64,000 nt of DNA from Humitalea sp050632385 (GCF_050632385.1 NZ_CP192599.1:2976001-3040000); one strand, 5' to 3'. Numbered from the stretch's first letter, positions 25,340-35,059 are shown. Notes: generated by a model not told the origin, from the sequence alone. A program made the numbers and translations.

Positions 25340-26371
25340 TCAGGACCGGACCGTGCGGATCGCCGTCTCGGCCTTGCGCACGAGATCGGTGCCCACCGTC
25401 TGCGCCCATTTGTCGAAGACGGGGCGCGTGATCGTGGCGAAGGCCGCTTTCTGGGCGTCGGTCAGGGTGACGGTCGTGACCCCGCGGCGCGCCAACTCGT
25501 CCAGGCTGGCGCGATCCCCATCACGGCCGAGCCCGGCGCGGGAGGCGACGATCTGGGCATTGGCGGCCTCCACCGCGCAGGCGCGCACCAGGTCGCGGTC
25601 GGCGGGCGAAAAACTGTCCATGACCGGCTTGGCGACGACGAAAAGCCCGGCGTCGGCGACGTAGTTCCAGATCGTCAGATGTTTTTGGGCCAGCGCATCC
25701 ATGCGCAAGGCCAGGAACAGGTTCACCGGGTTTTCCTGCCCATCGACGGCACCGGTCGATAGCGCCGGTTGCAGGTCGGCAAAGGACATCTGGACGGGAT
25801 TGGCGCCGAGCGCGGTAAAGATCTCCGAAAAAATGGCGCCGGCGGCGAAGCGGATCTTCAGCCCCCGCAGGTCGGCGGGCGCGGCGATGTCGCGCTTGCT
25901 GTTGGAGATTTCACGGAAACCGTTCTCGCCCCAGGCACAGGGCACGACGTCACGCGTCGCGATGATGCGTTCCAGGTCGCGGCCCACTTCGCCACGGATG
26001 ATCGCGTCGAAGCCGCGCGAATCCCCCAGCAGCCAGGGAAGCGAGAAGATGTTCATCTCCCGCACCTGCGGGCTGATGTTGATGGTGCTGAAGGTCGCCA
26101 TGTCGATGATGCCCTGGCGCATCGCGACGAGTTCCCGCGTCTGGTCGCCGCCGACCAACTGGCTGCCCGGATAGACCTTCATGTTGATGCGGCCCTGGCT
26201 GCGCTCGGTCACCAGCTCGGCCCAGCGGAAGGCGCCATCGGCCAGCGAGATCGGGCGGTTGCCGACGACGCTGACCTTGTATTCGGCTTTGTACTGGGTT
26301 TGGGCGCGAGCAACCGTGGGCATCGCCAGGGCGGCGGGGGAAGCGAGCAGGATCCGGCGGGACAGACTCAT
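25340..26371 (-). CDS. dctP: TRAP transporter periplasmic binding protein (DctP)
   Basis: A 343-residue protein with leader MSLSRRILLASPAALAMPTVARAQ. DctP signatures are RINMKVYPGSQLVGGDQTRELV, LRGLKIRFAAGAIFSEIFTALGANPVQM (carboxylate-binding Arg in KIRFA), and GAVDGQENPV. It delivers an organic anion to DctQM. It lies 63 bp downstream of the E1 beta gene on the same strand, so the whole 28353-23544 run may be one operon. Confidence 0.95.
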   Translation of the reverse strand: MSLSRRILLASPAALAMPTVARAQTQYKAEYKVSVVGNRPISLADGAFRWAELVTERSQGRINMKVYPGSQLVGGDQTRELVAMRQGIIDMATFSTINISPQVREMNIFSLPWLLGDSRGFDAIIRGEVGRDLERIIATRDVVPCAWGENGFREISNSKRDIAAPADLRGLKIRFAAGAIFSEIFTALGANPVQMSFADLQPALSTGAVDGQENPVNLFLALRMDALAQKHLTIWNYVADAGLFVVAKPVMDSFSPADRDLVRACAVEAANAQIVASRAGLGRDGDRASLDELARRGVTTVTLTDAQKAAFATITRPVFDKWAQTVGTDLVRKAETAIRTVRS

Positions 26372-26434
26372 GGGGTTACTCCCTCTTGTTTGCCCGTTTT
26401 CCGGGCGATTGGGGTTAGGATGCGGGGGCGGGGC

Positions 26435-27394
26435 TCAGCGGGCAAGCAGGCGATCGGCGGCGGCGACGATCTTGGCGGGGGTGACCTTGATCGCATCCTC
26501 CAGCGGCGGGGAGAACGGCAGCGGCACGCGCGGCATGCCGCAGCGGCCGAGCCGCACCCCGGGCGTGGTTTCGGCGATGCGGGCGATGATCTCGGCGCCG
26601 AAGCCGCCGGCCTCCACCGCCTCATGCGCCACCAGCAGGCGGCCGGTGCGTTGGGCGCTGGCGGTCACCGCGGCCTCGTCCCAGGGCCAGAGGCTGCGCA
26701 GGTCCAGTACTTCGGCGGTGATGCCGCGTGTGGCCAGGGTTTCGGCGGCCTGAACGACGGCCGGCATCAGGGCCGACCAGGAGACGATGGTCAGGTCATC
26801 GCCGCCCCGGACGCGGCGCGCCGCGCCAAACGGGATGGGGTCGATGGTGGCGGGGACCTCGCCCTCCAGCCCGAACAGGTTTTTGGGGTCGAAGAACAGC
26901 ACCGGATCGTCGCTGCGGATCGCCGCGACCAGGAGCCCGGCGGCATCGGCGGGCGTGGAGGGTGCGACCACCACCACGCCAGGCAGATGCGCGAACCAGG
27001 CTTCCAGCACCTGGCTGTGCTGGGCAGCGCTGTTGCGCCACAGCCCATGCGGCATACGCACCACGACCGAAGGCCGTGCCTGGCCGCCGAACATGTAGCG
27101 GATCTTTGCGATCTGGTTCACCAGCTCGTCCATCGCGCACATGACGAAGTCGAAGATCCGCATCTCGATGATCGGCCGGGTGCCGACCAGCGCGGCGCCG
27201 AGACCCGCGCCCATGATGACGGATTCGCTGATTGGCGTGGACACCACGCGATCCGTGCCGAATTTTTCCGCGAAGCCGCGATATTGGCCGAAGAGGCCGC
27301 CACGCGCGACATCCTCGCCCAGCACCCAGACGCGCGGATCGCGTTCCATTTCCTGCCACGCGGCCAGGCGCAGGGCTTCCACCAGGGTCGTCAT
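26435..27394 (-). CDS. Alpha-ketoacid/acetoin dehydrogenase E1 beta subunit
   Basis: A 319-residue transketolase-like beta subunit: LGEDVARGGLFGQYRGF, TPISESVIMGAGLGAAL (catalytic Glu region), PHGLWRNSAAQHSQ, SALMPAVVQAAETL and VAHEAVEAGGFGAEI. It pairs with E1 alpha through an ATGA overlap. E2 and E3 genes are not adjacent, so the pair may use shared E2/E3 or act as a non-oxidative ThDP enzyme. Pyruvate, branched-chain and acetoin types cannot be separated here. Confidence 0.92.
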   Translation of the reverse strand: MTTLVEALRLAAWQEMERDPRVWVLGEDVARGGLFGQYRGFAEKFGTDRVVSTPISESVIMGAGLGAALVGTRPIIEMRIFDFVMCAMDELVNQIAKIRYMFGGQARPSVVVRMPHGLWRNSAAQHSQVLEAWFAHLPGVVVVAPSTPADAAGLLVAAIRSDDPVLFFDPKNLFGLEGEVPATIDPIPFGAARRVRGGDDLTIVSWSALMPAVVQAAETLATRGITAEVLDLRSLWPWDEAAVTASAQRTGRLLVAHEAVEAGGFGAEIIARIAETTPGVRLGRCGMPRVPLPFSPPLEDAIKVTPAKIVAAADRLLAR

Positions 27395-28353
27395 GCGCCG
27401 AGGACATCCGAATAGGCGGTGGCGGGGTCGGGCCATGGTGCGGCCAAGGCGGCGGTGCGGGCCGATTGCATTTCCGCCAGCGCCGCGGCGCGAATGGCGG
27501 CAAGATCGGCGGCGGAGGCAATGCCTTCCGCGAGCAGGCGGGCTTCCAGCCGGGCGATGGGTTCGCCCTGTTTGCCTGCCGCGACCTCGTCGGCTGGGCG
27601 CCAGGCGGCGGCATCGGTGCTGGTGTGGCCGGTGTGGCGGTAGGTGGTGGCGTGCAGCAGCCGGGGTCCGGCGCCGCTGCGCACCTCCGCCACCAGCCGG
27701 GCGGCCAGGGCATCGACGGCGGCGACGTCATTGCCATCGACGGTCGCGGCGGGCACGCCGAGCGCCTCGGACCTTGCCACCACGCCGGCGCCAGCCGTGA
27801 CGTCGCGGGCGGCGGTGAATGCGGCGACCTGATTGTCCTCGCAGACAAAGAGCACGGGCAGGCGATAGAGCGCGGCCCAGTTCAGTCCCTCAAGGAACGG
27901 GCCGCGATTGATGGCGCCGTCGCCGAAGAAACAGACGGCAATGCTGTCCTGGCCCAACAACTTGATGCCTTGGGCGGCGCCCACGGCGATCGGGATGCCG
28001 CCCGCGACGACGCCATTGGCGCCGAGCATGCCGACGGAAAAATCGGCGATATGCATGGACCCGCCCTTGCCGCCGCAATGCCCGCCGGCGCGGCCGAACA
28101 ATTCCTCCATCATACCGGCGACACCGGCGCCCTTGGCCAGGGCATGGCCGTGGCCGCGGTGGTTCGACGTGATGCGGTCGTCGCGGCGCAGGTTGAGGCA
28201 GATTCCGGCGGCAACACCTTCCTGCCCGATCGAGACGTGGAGGGGGCCCGGGATATCGCCGGCCTTGTGGGCGGCCAACGCGGTTTCCTCAAAGGCGCGG
28301 ATGCGGCACATGCTGCGATGCAGCGCGAGCCATTGCCCGGCATTGGATGTCAT
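27391..28353 (-). CDS. Alpha-ketoacid/acetoin dehydrogenase E1 alpha subunit
   Basis: A 320-residue subunit. ATG 28353 is chosen since GGGGGAGA lies 7 bases upstream. It has the ThDP motif GDGAINRG (about residue 142) through to LFVCEDN, the IGQEGVAAGI and HRGHGHALAKG loops, and GKGGSMHIAD. The length is closer to AcoA than to long PDH alpha subunits. It is divergent from the unknown gene at 28419 across 65 bp. Confidence 0.92.
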   Translation of the reverse strand: MTSNAGQWLALHRSMCRIRAFEETALAAHKAGDIPGPLHVSIGQEGVAAGICLNLRRDDRITSNHRGHGHALAKGAGVAGMMEELFGRAGGHCGGKGGSMHIADFSVGMLGANGVVAGGIPIAVGAAQGIKLLGQDSIAVCFFGDGAINRGPFLEGLNWAALYRLPVLFVCEDNQVAAFTAARDVTAGAGVVARSEALGVPAATVDGNDVAAVDALAARLVAEVRSGAGPRLLHATTYRHTGHTSTDAAAWRPADEVAAGKQGEPIARLEARLLAEGIASAADLAAIRAAALAEMQSARTAALAAPWPDPATAYSDVLGA

Positions 28354-28418
28354 TTTGCTGTCTCCCCCGCTTGCGAGCATGCCGTTGCCGGCGCAGGAAT
28401 CAAGCCGTGGAGAGAAAC

Positions 28419-29189
28419 GTGGCCCTCATTCTGGACAGTGTGACGCATCTGGGCGCCGAGGCGCGCGGATGCGTGGCGCTGTGTGCGAGCCATGGCGGCA
28501 TCTATGCCGCCGGCTATGCTGCGATGCGGGGTGTGGCGGCGGTGCTGCTGCACGATGCCGGCATCGGCCGCGAGCGCGCCGGAGTCGCGGGGCTGGACAC
28601 GCTGACCATCCCCGCCGCGGCCTGCGGCGATGCGCCGATCGGCGATGGCGCGGCCATGATGGCGCGCGGGACGCTGTCGGTGGTGAATGCGGCCGCGGCG
28701 CGGCTTGGCCTGCATCCGGGGATGCGGTGCGCGGATGCGCTGGCACTATTGGTGGCGGCCGACCTGCCCCCTGCCCCGCCGCAGCCGCCGATGCAGGAGG
28801 CCCGACACCGGCTGCTGGAACGCGGTGGCGTCACGGTCTGGGGGCTTGATTCCAACGGGCTGGTGGTGCCGTCGGACATCGGTCACATCATCGTCACGGG
28901 TAGCCATGGCGCGCTGTTGGGCGGGCGGCCGGAGACGGCGGTGAAGTATCCGGTGCGGGCCGCGATCTACAATGATGCCGGCGGGGATGCGTCGCGCTTG
29001 CCGGTGCTGGATGACCGGGGGATCGCGGGCGCCGTGGTGTCGTGCTTCTCGGCGCGCATCGGCGATGCGCTGTCGATCTGGAACGATGGCTATGTCTCCG
29101 CCGTCAACCGCACCGCCGCGGCGAAGGGGGGGCTGGTCGGCCAGTCCTGTCGCGAGATTGTCGATCTGCTTTTGGATGGGAAGACCTGA
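28419..29189 (+). CDS. Conserved protein of unknown function, coupled to a ThDP enzyme
   Basis: A 256-residue cytoplasmic protein. The start is GTG 28419, preceded by GGAGAGAAAC; no in-frame ATG fits. Notable segments are ASHGGIYAAGYAAMRGVAAV followed by LHDAGIGRERAGV, GDGAAMMARGTLSVVNAAA, VTGSHGALLGG and CFSARIGDALS. Two similar SHG-containing halves suggest an internal repeat or substrate-binding pockets. I do not recognise an enzyme family. Its stop overlaps the next ATG (TGATG), so it is very likely a partner in that enzyme's pathway. Confidence 0.78.
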   Translation: MALILDSVTHLGAEARGCVALCASHGGIYAAGYAAMRGVAAVLLHDAGIGRERAGVAGLDTLTIPAAACGDAPIGDGAAMMARGTLSVVNAAAARLGLHPGMRCADALALLVAADLPPAPPQPPMQEARHRLLERGGVTVWGLDSNGLVVPSDIGHIIVTGSHGALLGGRPETAVKYPVRAAIYNDAGGDASRLPVLDDRGIAGAVVSCFSARIGDALSIWNDGYVSAVNRTAAAKGGLVGQSCREIVDLLLDGKT

Positions 29190-30922
29190 TGCCTGCTGCG
29201 AATGCGACCCGCACCATGACCGGTGGCGAGGCGATGGCCGAGATGCTGCGCCTGCACGAAACCGGCCCCATGTTCGGCATGGGCGGGTTTCAACTGCTGC
29301 CCTTCTATGACGCCTGCCGCAGGCTTGGCCTGAAGCATTACCTGATCAACGACGAACGCTGCGGCGCCTTTGCGGCCGATGCCTATGCGCGGGTGACCAA
29401 CCGCCCGGGTGTGGCCGACGGGACGCTTGGGCCGGGTGCCACGAACCTCGCGACCGGCATGGCTGAGGCATTCAACGCCGGCATGCCGATGATCTGCATC
29501 ACCGGCGACACCAACCGGGAGTTCTCCTGGAAGAACATGACGCAGGAAGCGCGGCAGTTGGAGGTGTTGAAGCCCCTGGCCAAGGAAATCATCCGCATCG
29601 AGGTGATGAAGCGCATCCCCGAGGCGTTCCGGCGTGCTTTTGCTGTCGCCAATTCCGGCCGCCCTGGGCCCGTGGTGATCGACGTGCCGGAGGACATCGC
29701 CCATGGCAGCTTCGATTTCGATGTCACGGATTTCTGGGTCGATCCAGGCACGCTAAAAGCCCAGGCGCGCCGGACGCGCCCCGATGCCGACGGCATCACC
29801 GCCGCCGCGGCCCTGCTGTCGCGCGCCGAACGCCCGCTGATCCTGGCGGGCGGTGGGGTGCATATCTCGGAAGCCTATGGCGCGCTGCTGGATCTGGCCG
29901 AGGCTGAGGGCATTCCCGTCGCCCATACCATGTCGGGCAAGGGTGCCATCGCCTGCACCCATCCGCTGAGCGCGGGGTTGTTCGGCCGCTACGACCGGAT
30001 CGCCAATGCGATGATCGCCGAAAGCGACTGCCTGCTGGTTGTCGGCTGCAAGCTGGGCGAGATCGCGACCAAGCGGTTTTCGCTGTTCAACGCCGGCACA
30101 CCGCTCATCCACCTGGACGTGTCGGCGGAGGAGATCGGCCGCACCACCCGGGCGGATGTGGCACTGGTCGGCGACGCGCGCTGCGGCCTGGCGGATTTGC
30201 GCGCGGCCCTGGATGGCGGTGCCGCGCGGCGGAAAACCTGGGCCGGATCGGTGCCCGGCCGCATGGACGCGTGGCGCGAAAGCGCGCGTGAAAAGCTCGA
30301 AGCGACCGAACGCCCGATCAACATCGGCCGGTTGATGGGCGAGTTGAACCGCGTTCTGCCGGCCGATGCCGTGCTGGTCGCCGATGGCGGCTTCGCCGGG
30401 CATTGGGGCGGGTTGCTGTTCGACACCAAGCAGGCAGGCCGAGGCTTTGTCGCGGATCGGGGTTTCGCCAGCATCGGCTATGGCGTGCCGGGTGGCATCG
30501 GCGCGCAACTGGGTGTCGGGGCCGGGCGTCGCGTGGTGTCGATGACTGGCGATGGCGGCTTCAACATGAGCCTGGGCGACCTGGAAACCGCCCGCCGCGT
30601 GGGGGCGCCGATTGTCGTCTGTGTGTTCAACAACGCGGCCTCGGGCTACGTGAAGGCGTTGCAGCATGCGGTCTATGGGCCGGGGGCGTACCAGTCCTCC
30701 GACCTGGTCGAGATGGATTATGCCGCGATCGCGAATGCCATGGGCTGCAAGGGCATTCGCGTCGAGGATCCGGAGCAATTGGCCGATGCGCTGCGTGCGG
30801 GCCTGGCCAATACCGCGACGCCGACCGTGCTCGACATCATCGTGACGCGCGACCCGGCCCGCATGTTGCCGGCGGCCGACAACCGGACGCTGAAGGTCGA
30901 GAAGGGCGATCGCCCAGTGTGA
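29189..30922 (+). CDS. ThDP-dependent enzyme, acetolactate synthase/decarboxylase superfamily
   Basis: A 577-residue three-domain ThDP enzyme. The PYR domain carries the conserved Glu (LINDERCGAFAADAYAR, about residue 54) and a GPGATNLATGMAEA loop. The middle domain contains PLILAGGGVHIS. The PP domain has the cofactor motif GDGGFNMSLGDLETA (about 453) to VCVFNN. It lacks features specific to true IlvB and no small subunit is nearby, so it probably decarboxylates or carboligates a catabolic ketoacid. It is translationally coupled to the preceding unknown. Confidence 0.92.
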   Translation: MPAANATRTMTGGEAMAEMLRLHETGPMFGMGGFQLLPFYDACRRLGLKHYLINDERCGAFAADAYARVTNRPGVADGTLGPGATNLATGMAEAFNAGMPMICITGDTNREFSWKNMTQEARQLEVLKPLAKEIIRIEVMKRIPEAFRRAFAVANSGRPGPVVIDVPEDIAHGSFDFDVTDFWVDPGTLKAQARRTRPDADGITAAAALLSRAERPLILAGGGVHISEAYGALLDLAEAEGIPVAHTMSGKGAIACTHPLSAGLFGRYDRIANAMIAESDCLLVVGCKLGEIATKRFSLFNAGTPLIHLDVSAEEIGRTTRADVALVGDARCGLADLRAALDGGAARRKTWAGSVPGRMDAWRESAREKLEATERPINIGRLMGELNRVLPADAVLVADGGFAGHWGGLLFDTKQAGRGFVADRGFASIGYGVPGGIGAQLGVGAGRRVVSMTGDGGFNMSLGDLETARRVGAPIVVCVFNNAASGYVKALQHAVYGPGAYQSSDLVEMDYAAIANAMGCKGIRVEDPEQLADALRAGLANTATPTVLDIIVTRDPARMLPAADNRTLKVEKGDRPV

Positions 30923-30995
30923 ATTCATCGTGGCGCCTCTACACAGGGCTGGCTGGCCCGGACCAGATTGACCCGACAGGAGGACCGCCCGCGCC

Positions 30996-32627
30996 ATGCA
31001 CCCCATCATGCTTGCCCTGACGCCACGCTACATCACCCTGACCCTGGCCGTGCTGCTGACACTCGTCTGCGCGGCGGTGCTGCTGGCGGGCGGGCATGGG
31101 GTGGCCTGGGTCGGCCTGGTGGTCGGCGGCGGGTTGAGCGCCCTGGGCTTCCGCGACCTGTTCAACACGCGCCATGCGATCCTGCGCAGCTATCCCATCT
31201 CGGCGCATCTGCGCTTCCTGATGGAAAGCATCCGCCCCGAGATGCGGCAGTATTTCTTCGAGGATGAGAAGACCGGCGCGCCCTTCAGCCGCGACAAGCG
31301 GGCGCTGATCTACCAGCGGTCCAAGATGCAGTTGGACAAGCGGCCTTTTGGTACGCAATACGATGTCTATGGCGATGGCTTCGAATGGCTGCATCATTCC
31401 ATCGCCGCCCGGGCGCCGGACCGCACGCCGTTCCGGCTGACGATCGGCGGGGCGGATTGCACGCAGCCCTATGATGCCTCGGTGTTCAACATCTCGGCGA
31501 TGAGCTTTGGGTCGATGTCGGCCAATGCCATCGTGGCGCTGAACACGGGGGCCAAGCGCGGCAACTTCGCGCATGACACAGGCGAAGGCGGCTATAGCCA
31601 GCATCACGCCATCGCCGGTGGCGACATCATCTGGGAAATCGGATCGGGCTATTTTGGCGCCCGCAACGCGGATGGCAGCTTTTCGGCCGAACGCTTCGCC
31701 GCCACGGCATCGGCGTCGCAGATCAAGATGGTCGAGTTGAAGCTCAGCCAGGGTGCCAAGCCTGGCCATGGCGGCGTGTTGCCGGGGGCCAAGGTCAGCG
31801 CCGAAATCGCCGCGACGCGCGGCGTGCCGATGGGCCAGGATTGCATCTCGCCATCCTGGCACACGGCTTTCTCCACGCCGGTCGAAATGATGCATTTCAT
31901 CGCGCAGATGCGCCGCCTGTCGGGCGGCAAGCCGGCCGGGTTCAAGCTCTGCGTCGGGCATCCGTGGGAATTCCTTGCGATCTGCAAGGCCATGCTGGCG
32001 ACCGGCATCACCCCCGACTTCATCGTGGTGGATGGCAAGGAAGGCGGCACGGGGGCGGCGCCGCTGGAATTCATGGACCACCTGGGCATGCCGCTGCGGG
32101 AGGGCCTGTCCTTCGTCCACAATGCGCTGATCGGCATCGGCCTGCGCGACAAGGTCAAGATCGGCGCCAGCGGCAAGATCGCGACCGGCTTCGACATCGC
32201 GCGGGCCTTTGCCCTGGGTGCCGACTGGTGCAATTCGGCGCGCGGATTCATGTTCTCGCTGGGCTGCATCCAGTCGCTGTCCTGCCATACCGATCGCTGC
32301 CCGACCGGCGTCGCGACGCAGGACCCGACCCGCGCCCGCGCGCTGGTCGTGCCCGACAAGGCGACGCGCGTGTTCCAATATCACGAGGCGACGCTGGAGG
32401 CCCTGGCCGAACTCGTCGCGGCGGCCGGGCTGGAACACCCGTCGCAACTGCGCGCCGATCATATCGAGCGCCGGGTGTCGCAGCACCAGACACGCAGCTT
32501 CGCCGACCTCTATCCGCGCCTGGCCACGGGCGCCTTGCTGCGCGGCACCGAGGATCCGCGCTTTGCCAGGGCCTGGGAATTGGCCGATGCGCAGTCCTTC
32601 GCGCCGCGGCGCGAATTGGTGGATTGA
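30996..32627 (+). CDS. Membrane-anchored FMN-binding glutamate synthase-family protein
   Basis: A 543-residue protein: two N-terminal hydrophobic helices (residues 11-50), then a GltS-type FMN barrel with ISAMSFGSMSANAIVALN, TGEGGYSQHH, KLSQGAKPGHGGVLPG and VVDGKEGGTGAAPLEF. Cluster cysteines occur in GCIQSLSCHTDRCPTGVATQ. The class lacks the glutaminase domain and its reaction is unsettled. AGGAGG precedes ATG 30996; a second ATG at 31008 is possible. Its TGA overlaps the ligase ATG. Confidence 0.9.
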   Translation: MHPIMLALTPRYITLTLAVLLTLVCAAVLLAGGHGVAWVGLVVGGGLSALGFRDLFNTRHAILRSYPISAHLRFLMESIRPEMRQYFFEDEKTGAPFSRDKRALIYQRSKMQLDKRPFGTQYDVYGDGFEWLHHSIAARAPDRTPFRLTIGGADCTQPYDASVFNISAMSFGSMSANAIVALNTGAKRGNFAHDTGEGGYSQHHAIAGGDIIWEIGSGYFGARNADGSFSAERFAATASASQIKMVELKLSQGAKPGHGGVLPGAKVSAEIAATRGVPMGQDCISPSWHTAFSTPVEMMHFIAQMRRLSGGKPAGFKLCVGHPWEFLAICKAMLATGITPDFIVVDGKEGGTGAAPLEFMDHLGMPLREGLSFVHNALIGIGLRDKVKIGASGKIATGFDIARAFALGADWCNSARGFMFSLGCIQSLSCHTDRCPTGVATQDPTRARALVVPDKATRVFQYHEATLEALAELVAAAGLEHPSQLRADHIERRVSQHQTRSFADLYPRLATGALLRGTEDPRFARAWELADAQSFAPRRELVD

Positions 32628-34174
32628 TGCGGGCGGCCAACCTCGGGCGGTTGCTGACGCAGACGGCGCGCCGCCTGCCGGACGCGCCCGGGTTGGTCTG
32701 GCGCGACAAGACCTGGTCCTGGTCGGAGATCGATGCGCGGGTCGATCGCCTGGCAGCGGTGCTGCGGGCGGCGGGGGTGATGCCCGGCGATCGCGTGCTG
32801 GTGCATAGCCGCAACACCCATGCGATGTTCGAAAGCCTCTGGGCCTGCTTCAAGACCGGCGCGGTCTGGGTGCCGACGAACTACCGCCTGACGCCGGCCG
32901 AGGTCGCGATCCTGGCCGCCGACAGCCGCCCCGTCGCCATGCTGCGCGACACGGGGTTTTCCGCGCATGCCGATGTCGTGCCGACAGCGCGGCTGGTGCT
33001 GGCGGTCGGCGATGCACGCCCGCATGAAACCGACTACGAAACCGCACTGGCCGCGGCGACCCCACCGCCGCCTGATCATGAGCAGGCCGTGGCGCCGGAT
33101 GATCCGTGCTGGTTCTTCTTCACCAGCGGCACCACGGGGCGGCCCAAGGCCGCGGTGCTGACCCATGCCCAGATGGGCTTTGTGGTCACCAACCATCTGG
33201 CCGACCTGATGCCGGGGCTGACCGAAGCGGGCGCGTCGCTGGTGGTCGCACCCCTGTCGCATGGTGCCGGCATCCACGCCCTGGCCAATGTCGCGCGCGG
33301 CGCGAAAAGCATCCTGATGCCGGGCGAAAAACTGGATGTGGCCGAGGCCTGGCGCCTGGTCGCCGCGCATCGCGTGACGAACATGTTCACCGTGCCGACC
33401 ATCCTGACCGCCCTGACCGATGGCGCGCCGCCGGATGCGGAGGCCTCCAGCCTGCGCCACGTCATCTACGCCGGCGCGCCGATGTATCGCGCCGACCAGG
33501 ATCGCGCCCGTCGCGTGCTGGGGCATGCGATGACGCAGTATTTCGGCCTCGGCGAGGTCACCGGCAACATCACCGTGCTGCGCCCCGACCAGCATGATGT
33601 GGCACCCGGCAGTTGCGGCGTGCCGCGCACGGGCATGGAGGTCGCGATCCTGGATGCCGACGGCACCCGCCTGCCGCCGGACAGCACCGGCGAAATCTGC
33701 GTTCGCGGCCCGGCCGTTTTCGCCGGGTATTTCGAGAATGAGGCGGCGAACCAGAAGGCTTTTGCCGGTGGCTGGTTCCACACTGGCGACCTCGGGCACC
33801 TCGATGCGCGTGGCTTCCTGTTCATCACGGGTCGTGGGTCGGACATGTATATCTCCGGCGGCAGCAACGTGTATCCGCGTGAGGTCGAGGAAGCCCTGCT
33901 GCTGCATCCCGCCGTCGCGGCCTGCGCCGTCGTCGGGCTGCCGCATCCGAAGTGGGGTGAGGCCGGGGTCGCCTGCGTCGTGCTGCGCGGCGCCGCGACC
34001 GAAGCGGATCTGCTGGCGCATCTCTACGGCCTGGTCGCGCGCTACAAGCAGCCGTTGCGGGTGGTCGCCTGGCCGGATCTGCCCATGTCGGGCTACGGCA
34101 AGGTGCCCAAGGCGCTGGTCAAGGCTCGGTTGGCGGAGGAAGGCGTCGGCTTCACGCCACCTCCACCAGCGTAA
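32627..34174 (+). CDS. AMP-dependent acyl-CoA synthetase/ligase
   Basis: A 515-residue ANL-family ligase: P-loop FFTSGTTGRPKA (about residues 164-175), YFGLGEVTGN, GGWFHTGDLGHLD, FITGRGSDMYISGG, and the catalytic Lys in SGYGKVPK near 489. It activates a carboxylic acid as its CoA thioester. It is coupled by TGATG to the GltB-like gene, and ends the 28419-34174 operon. It is convergent with the phosphoesterase and overlaps it by 23 bp. The acid is unknown. Confidence 0.93.
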   Translation: MRAANLGRLLTQTARRLPDAPGLVWRDKTWSWSEIDARVDRLAAVLRAAGVMPGDRVLVHSRNTHAMFESLWACFKTGAVWVPTNYRLTPAEVAILAADSRPVAMLRDTGFSAHADVVPTARLVLAVGDARPHETDYETALAAATPPPPDHEQAVAPDDPCWFFFTSGTTGRPKAAVLTHAQMGFVVTNHLADLMPGLTEAGASLVVAPLSHGAGIHALANVARGAKSILMPGEKLDVAEAWRLVAAHRVTNMFTVPTILTALTDGAPPDAEASSLRHVIYAGAPMYRADQDRARRVLGHAMTQYFGLGEVTGNITVLRPDQHDVAPGSCGVPRTGMEVAILDADGTRLPPDSTGEICVRGPAVFAGYFENEAANQKAFAGGWFHTGDLGHLDARGFLFITGRGSDMYISGGSNVYPREVEEALLLHPAVAACAVVGLPHPKWGEAGVACVVLRGAATEADLLAHLYGLVARYKQPLRVVAWPDLPMSGYGKVPKALVKARLAEEGVGFTPPPPA

Positions 34175-35006
34175 TCTCCGGCGGCACGCCGAAGCGCACC
34201 GGCAGTCCGGAACAGCCCAGCCCGCCCGAGACGACCAGGCTGCGACCTTCTTCCCGCACCAGCCCATAGGCGTAGCGATTGCCGAAGGCGGAGGGCACGC
34301 GCGGCGACCAGCCCGCCAGGCGCAATTGGCCGCCATGGGTATGGCCTGACACCTGCAAGGCGAAACGCGGGGTGGCGCGGGCGAAGACGTCCGGTTCATG
34401 CGCCATCAGGATCGCCGGCGCGTCATCGGTGATCGCGGCCAGGGTGCGCCCCACGTCATCCGCCCCGCGGCGGCCGAAGGCGAGTTGGCTGTCCAGCCCC
34501 GCCAGCCAGAACCCGTCGCTGCCATCCCGCAGCCGCACCGCCCCATTGCGCAGCACCCCGATCCCGACGGCACCCAGGGCCGCGACCGTGGCCGGCGGAC
34601 GGAGCCGATTGGCCATGGGGTCGTCCCACCAGTCGTGATTGCCGAGCACGGCATGCACGCCGAGCGGCGCCCGCAACCGGCCGAGCAGGCCGGCAAAACT
34701 CGCCAAAGGGACCGCCCGCGTCACGAAGCGCGCCTGCGACCCCAAATCGCCCAGCACGAGCGTCAGGTCGGGGTCGAGTGCATTCGCCTGCCTGACGATT
34801 TCGGCGACGCGCAGGGCCGGCATCACCGGCTCCCCGGCATGGATGTCCGACAGGATGACGATGCGCAGCGGCGCGCGGCCGCGCCATTCCGGCAGGATCG
34901 GGCGATGCGCCGCCACGGTCAGCCGCATCGAGGGTTCCGCCCAGCCGGCATAGGCGGCGCCCGAAAGCCCCAGGCCGCCCAGCAAGACGCTTCGCCGCAT
35001 GATCAT
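34152..35006 (-). CDS. Membrane-associated calcineurin-like metallophosphoesterase
   Basis: A 284-residue YkuE/YaeI-like phosphoesterase with an N-terminal hydrophobic leader (SVLLGGLGLSGAAYAG). The metal-binding signature is SDIHAG, LVLGDLG (D), VLGNHDWW, MAHEPD and SGHTHGGQ. Family members act on UDP-diacylglucosamine or other phospho-substrates; the substrate here is not known. ATG 35006 or 35000 could start. Confidence 0.9.
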   Translation of the reverse strand: MIMRRSVLLGGLGLSGAAYAGWAEPSMRLTVAAHRPILPEWRGRAPLRIVILSDIHAGEPVMPALRVAEIVRQANALDPDLTLVLGDLGSQARFVTRAVPLASFAGLLGRLRAPLGVHAVLGNHDWWDDPMANRLRPPATVAALGAVGIGVLRNGAVRLRDGSDGFWLAGLDSQLAFGRRGADDVGRTLAAITDDAPAILMAHEPDVFARATPRFALQVSGHTHGGQLRLAGWSPRVPSAFGNRYAYGLVREEGRSLVVSGGLGCSGLPVRFGVPPEITLVEVA

Positions 35007-35059
35007 GCGTTGCGGTTAGCACGGCTTGCGCGCCGCGCTCCCCGTGTTTTTGCAACCTG

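Noticed and set aside
26392..26406. Small hairpin GCCCG/CGGGC between DctP and E1 beta genes
   Set aside because: A 5-bp stem without a U tract is too weak to call a terminator.
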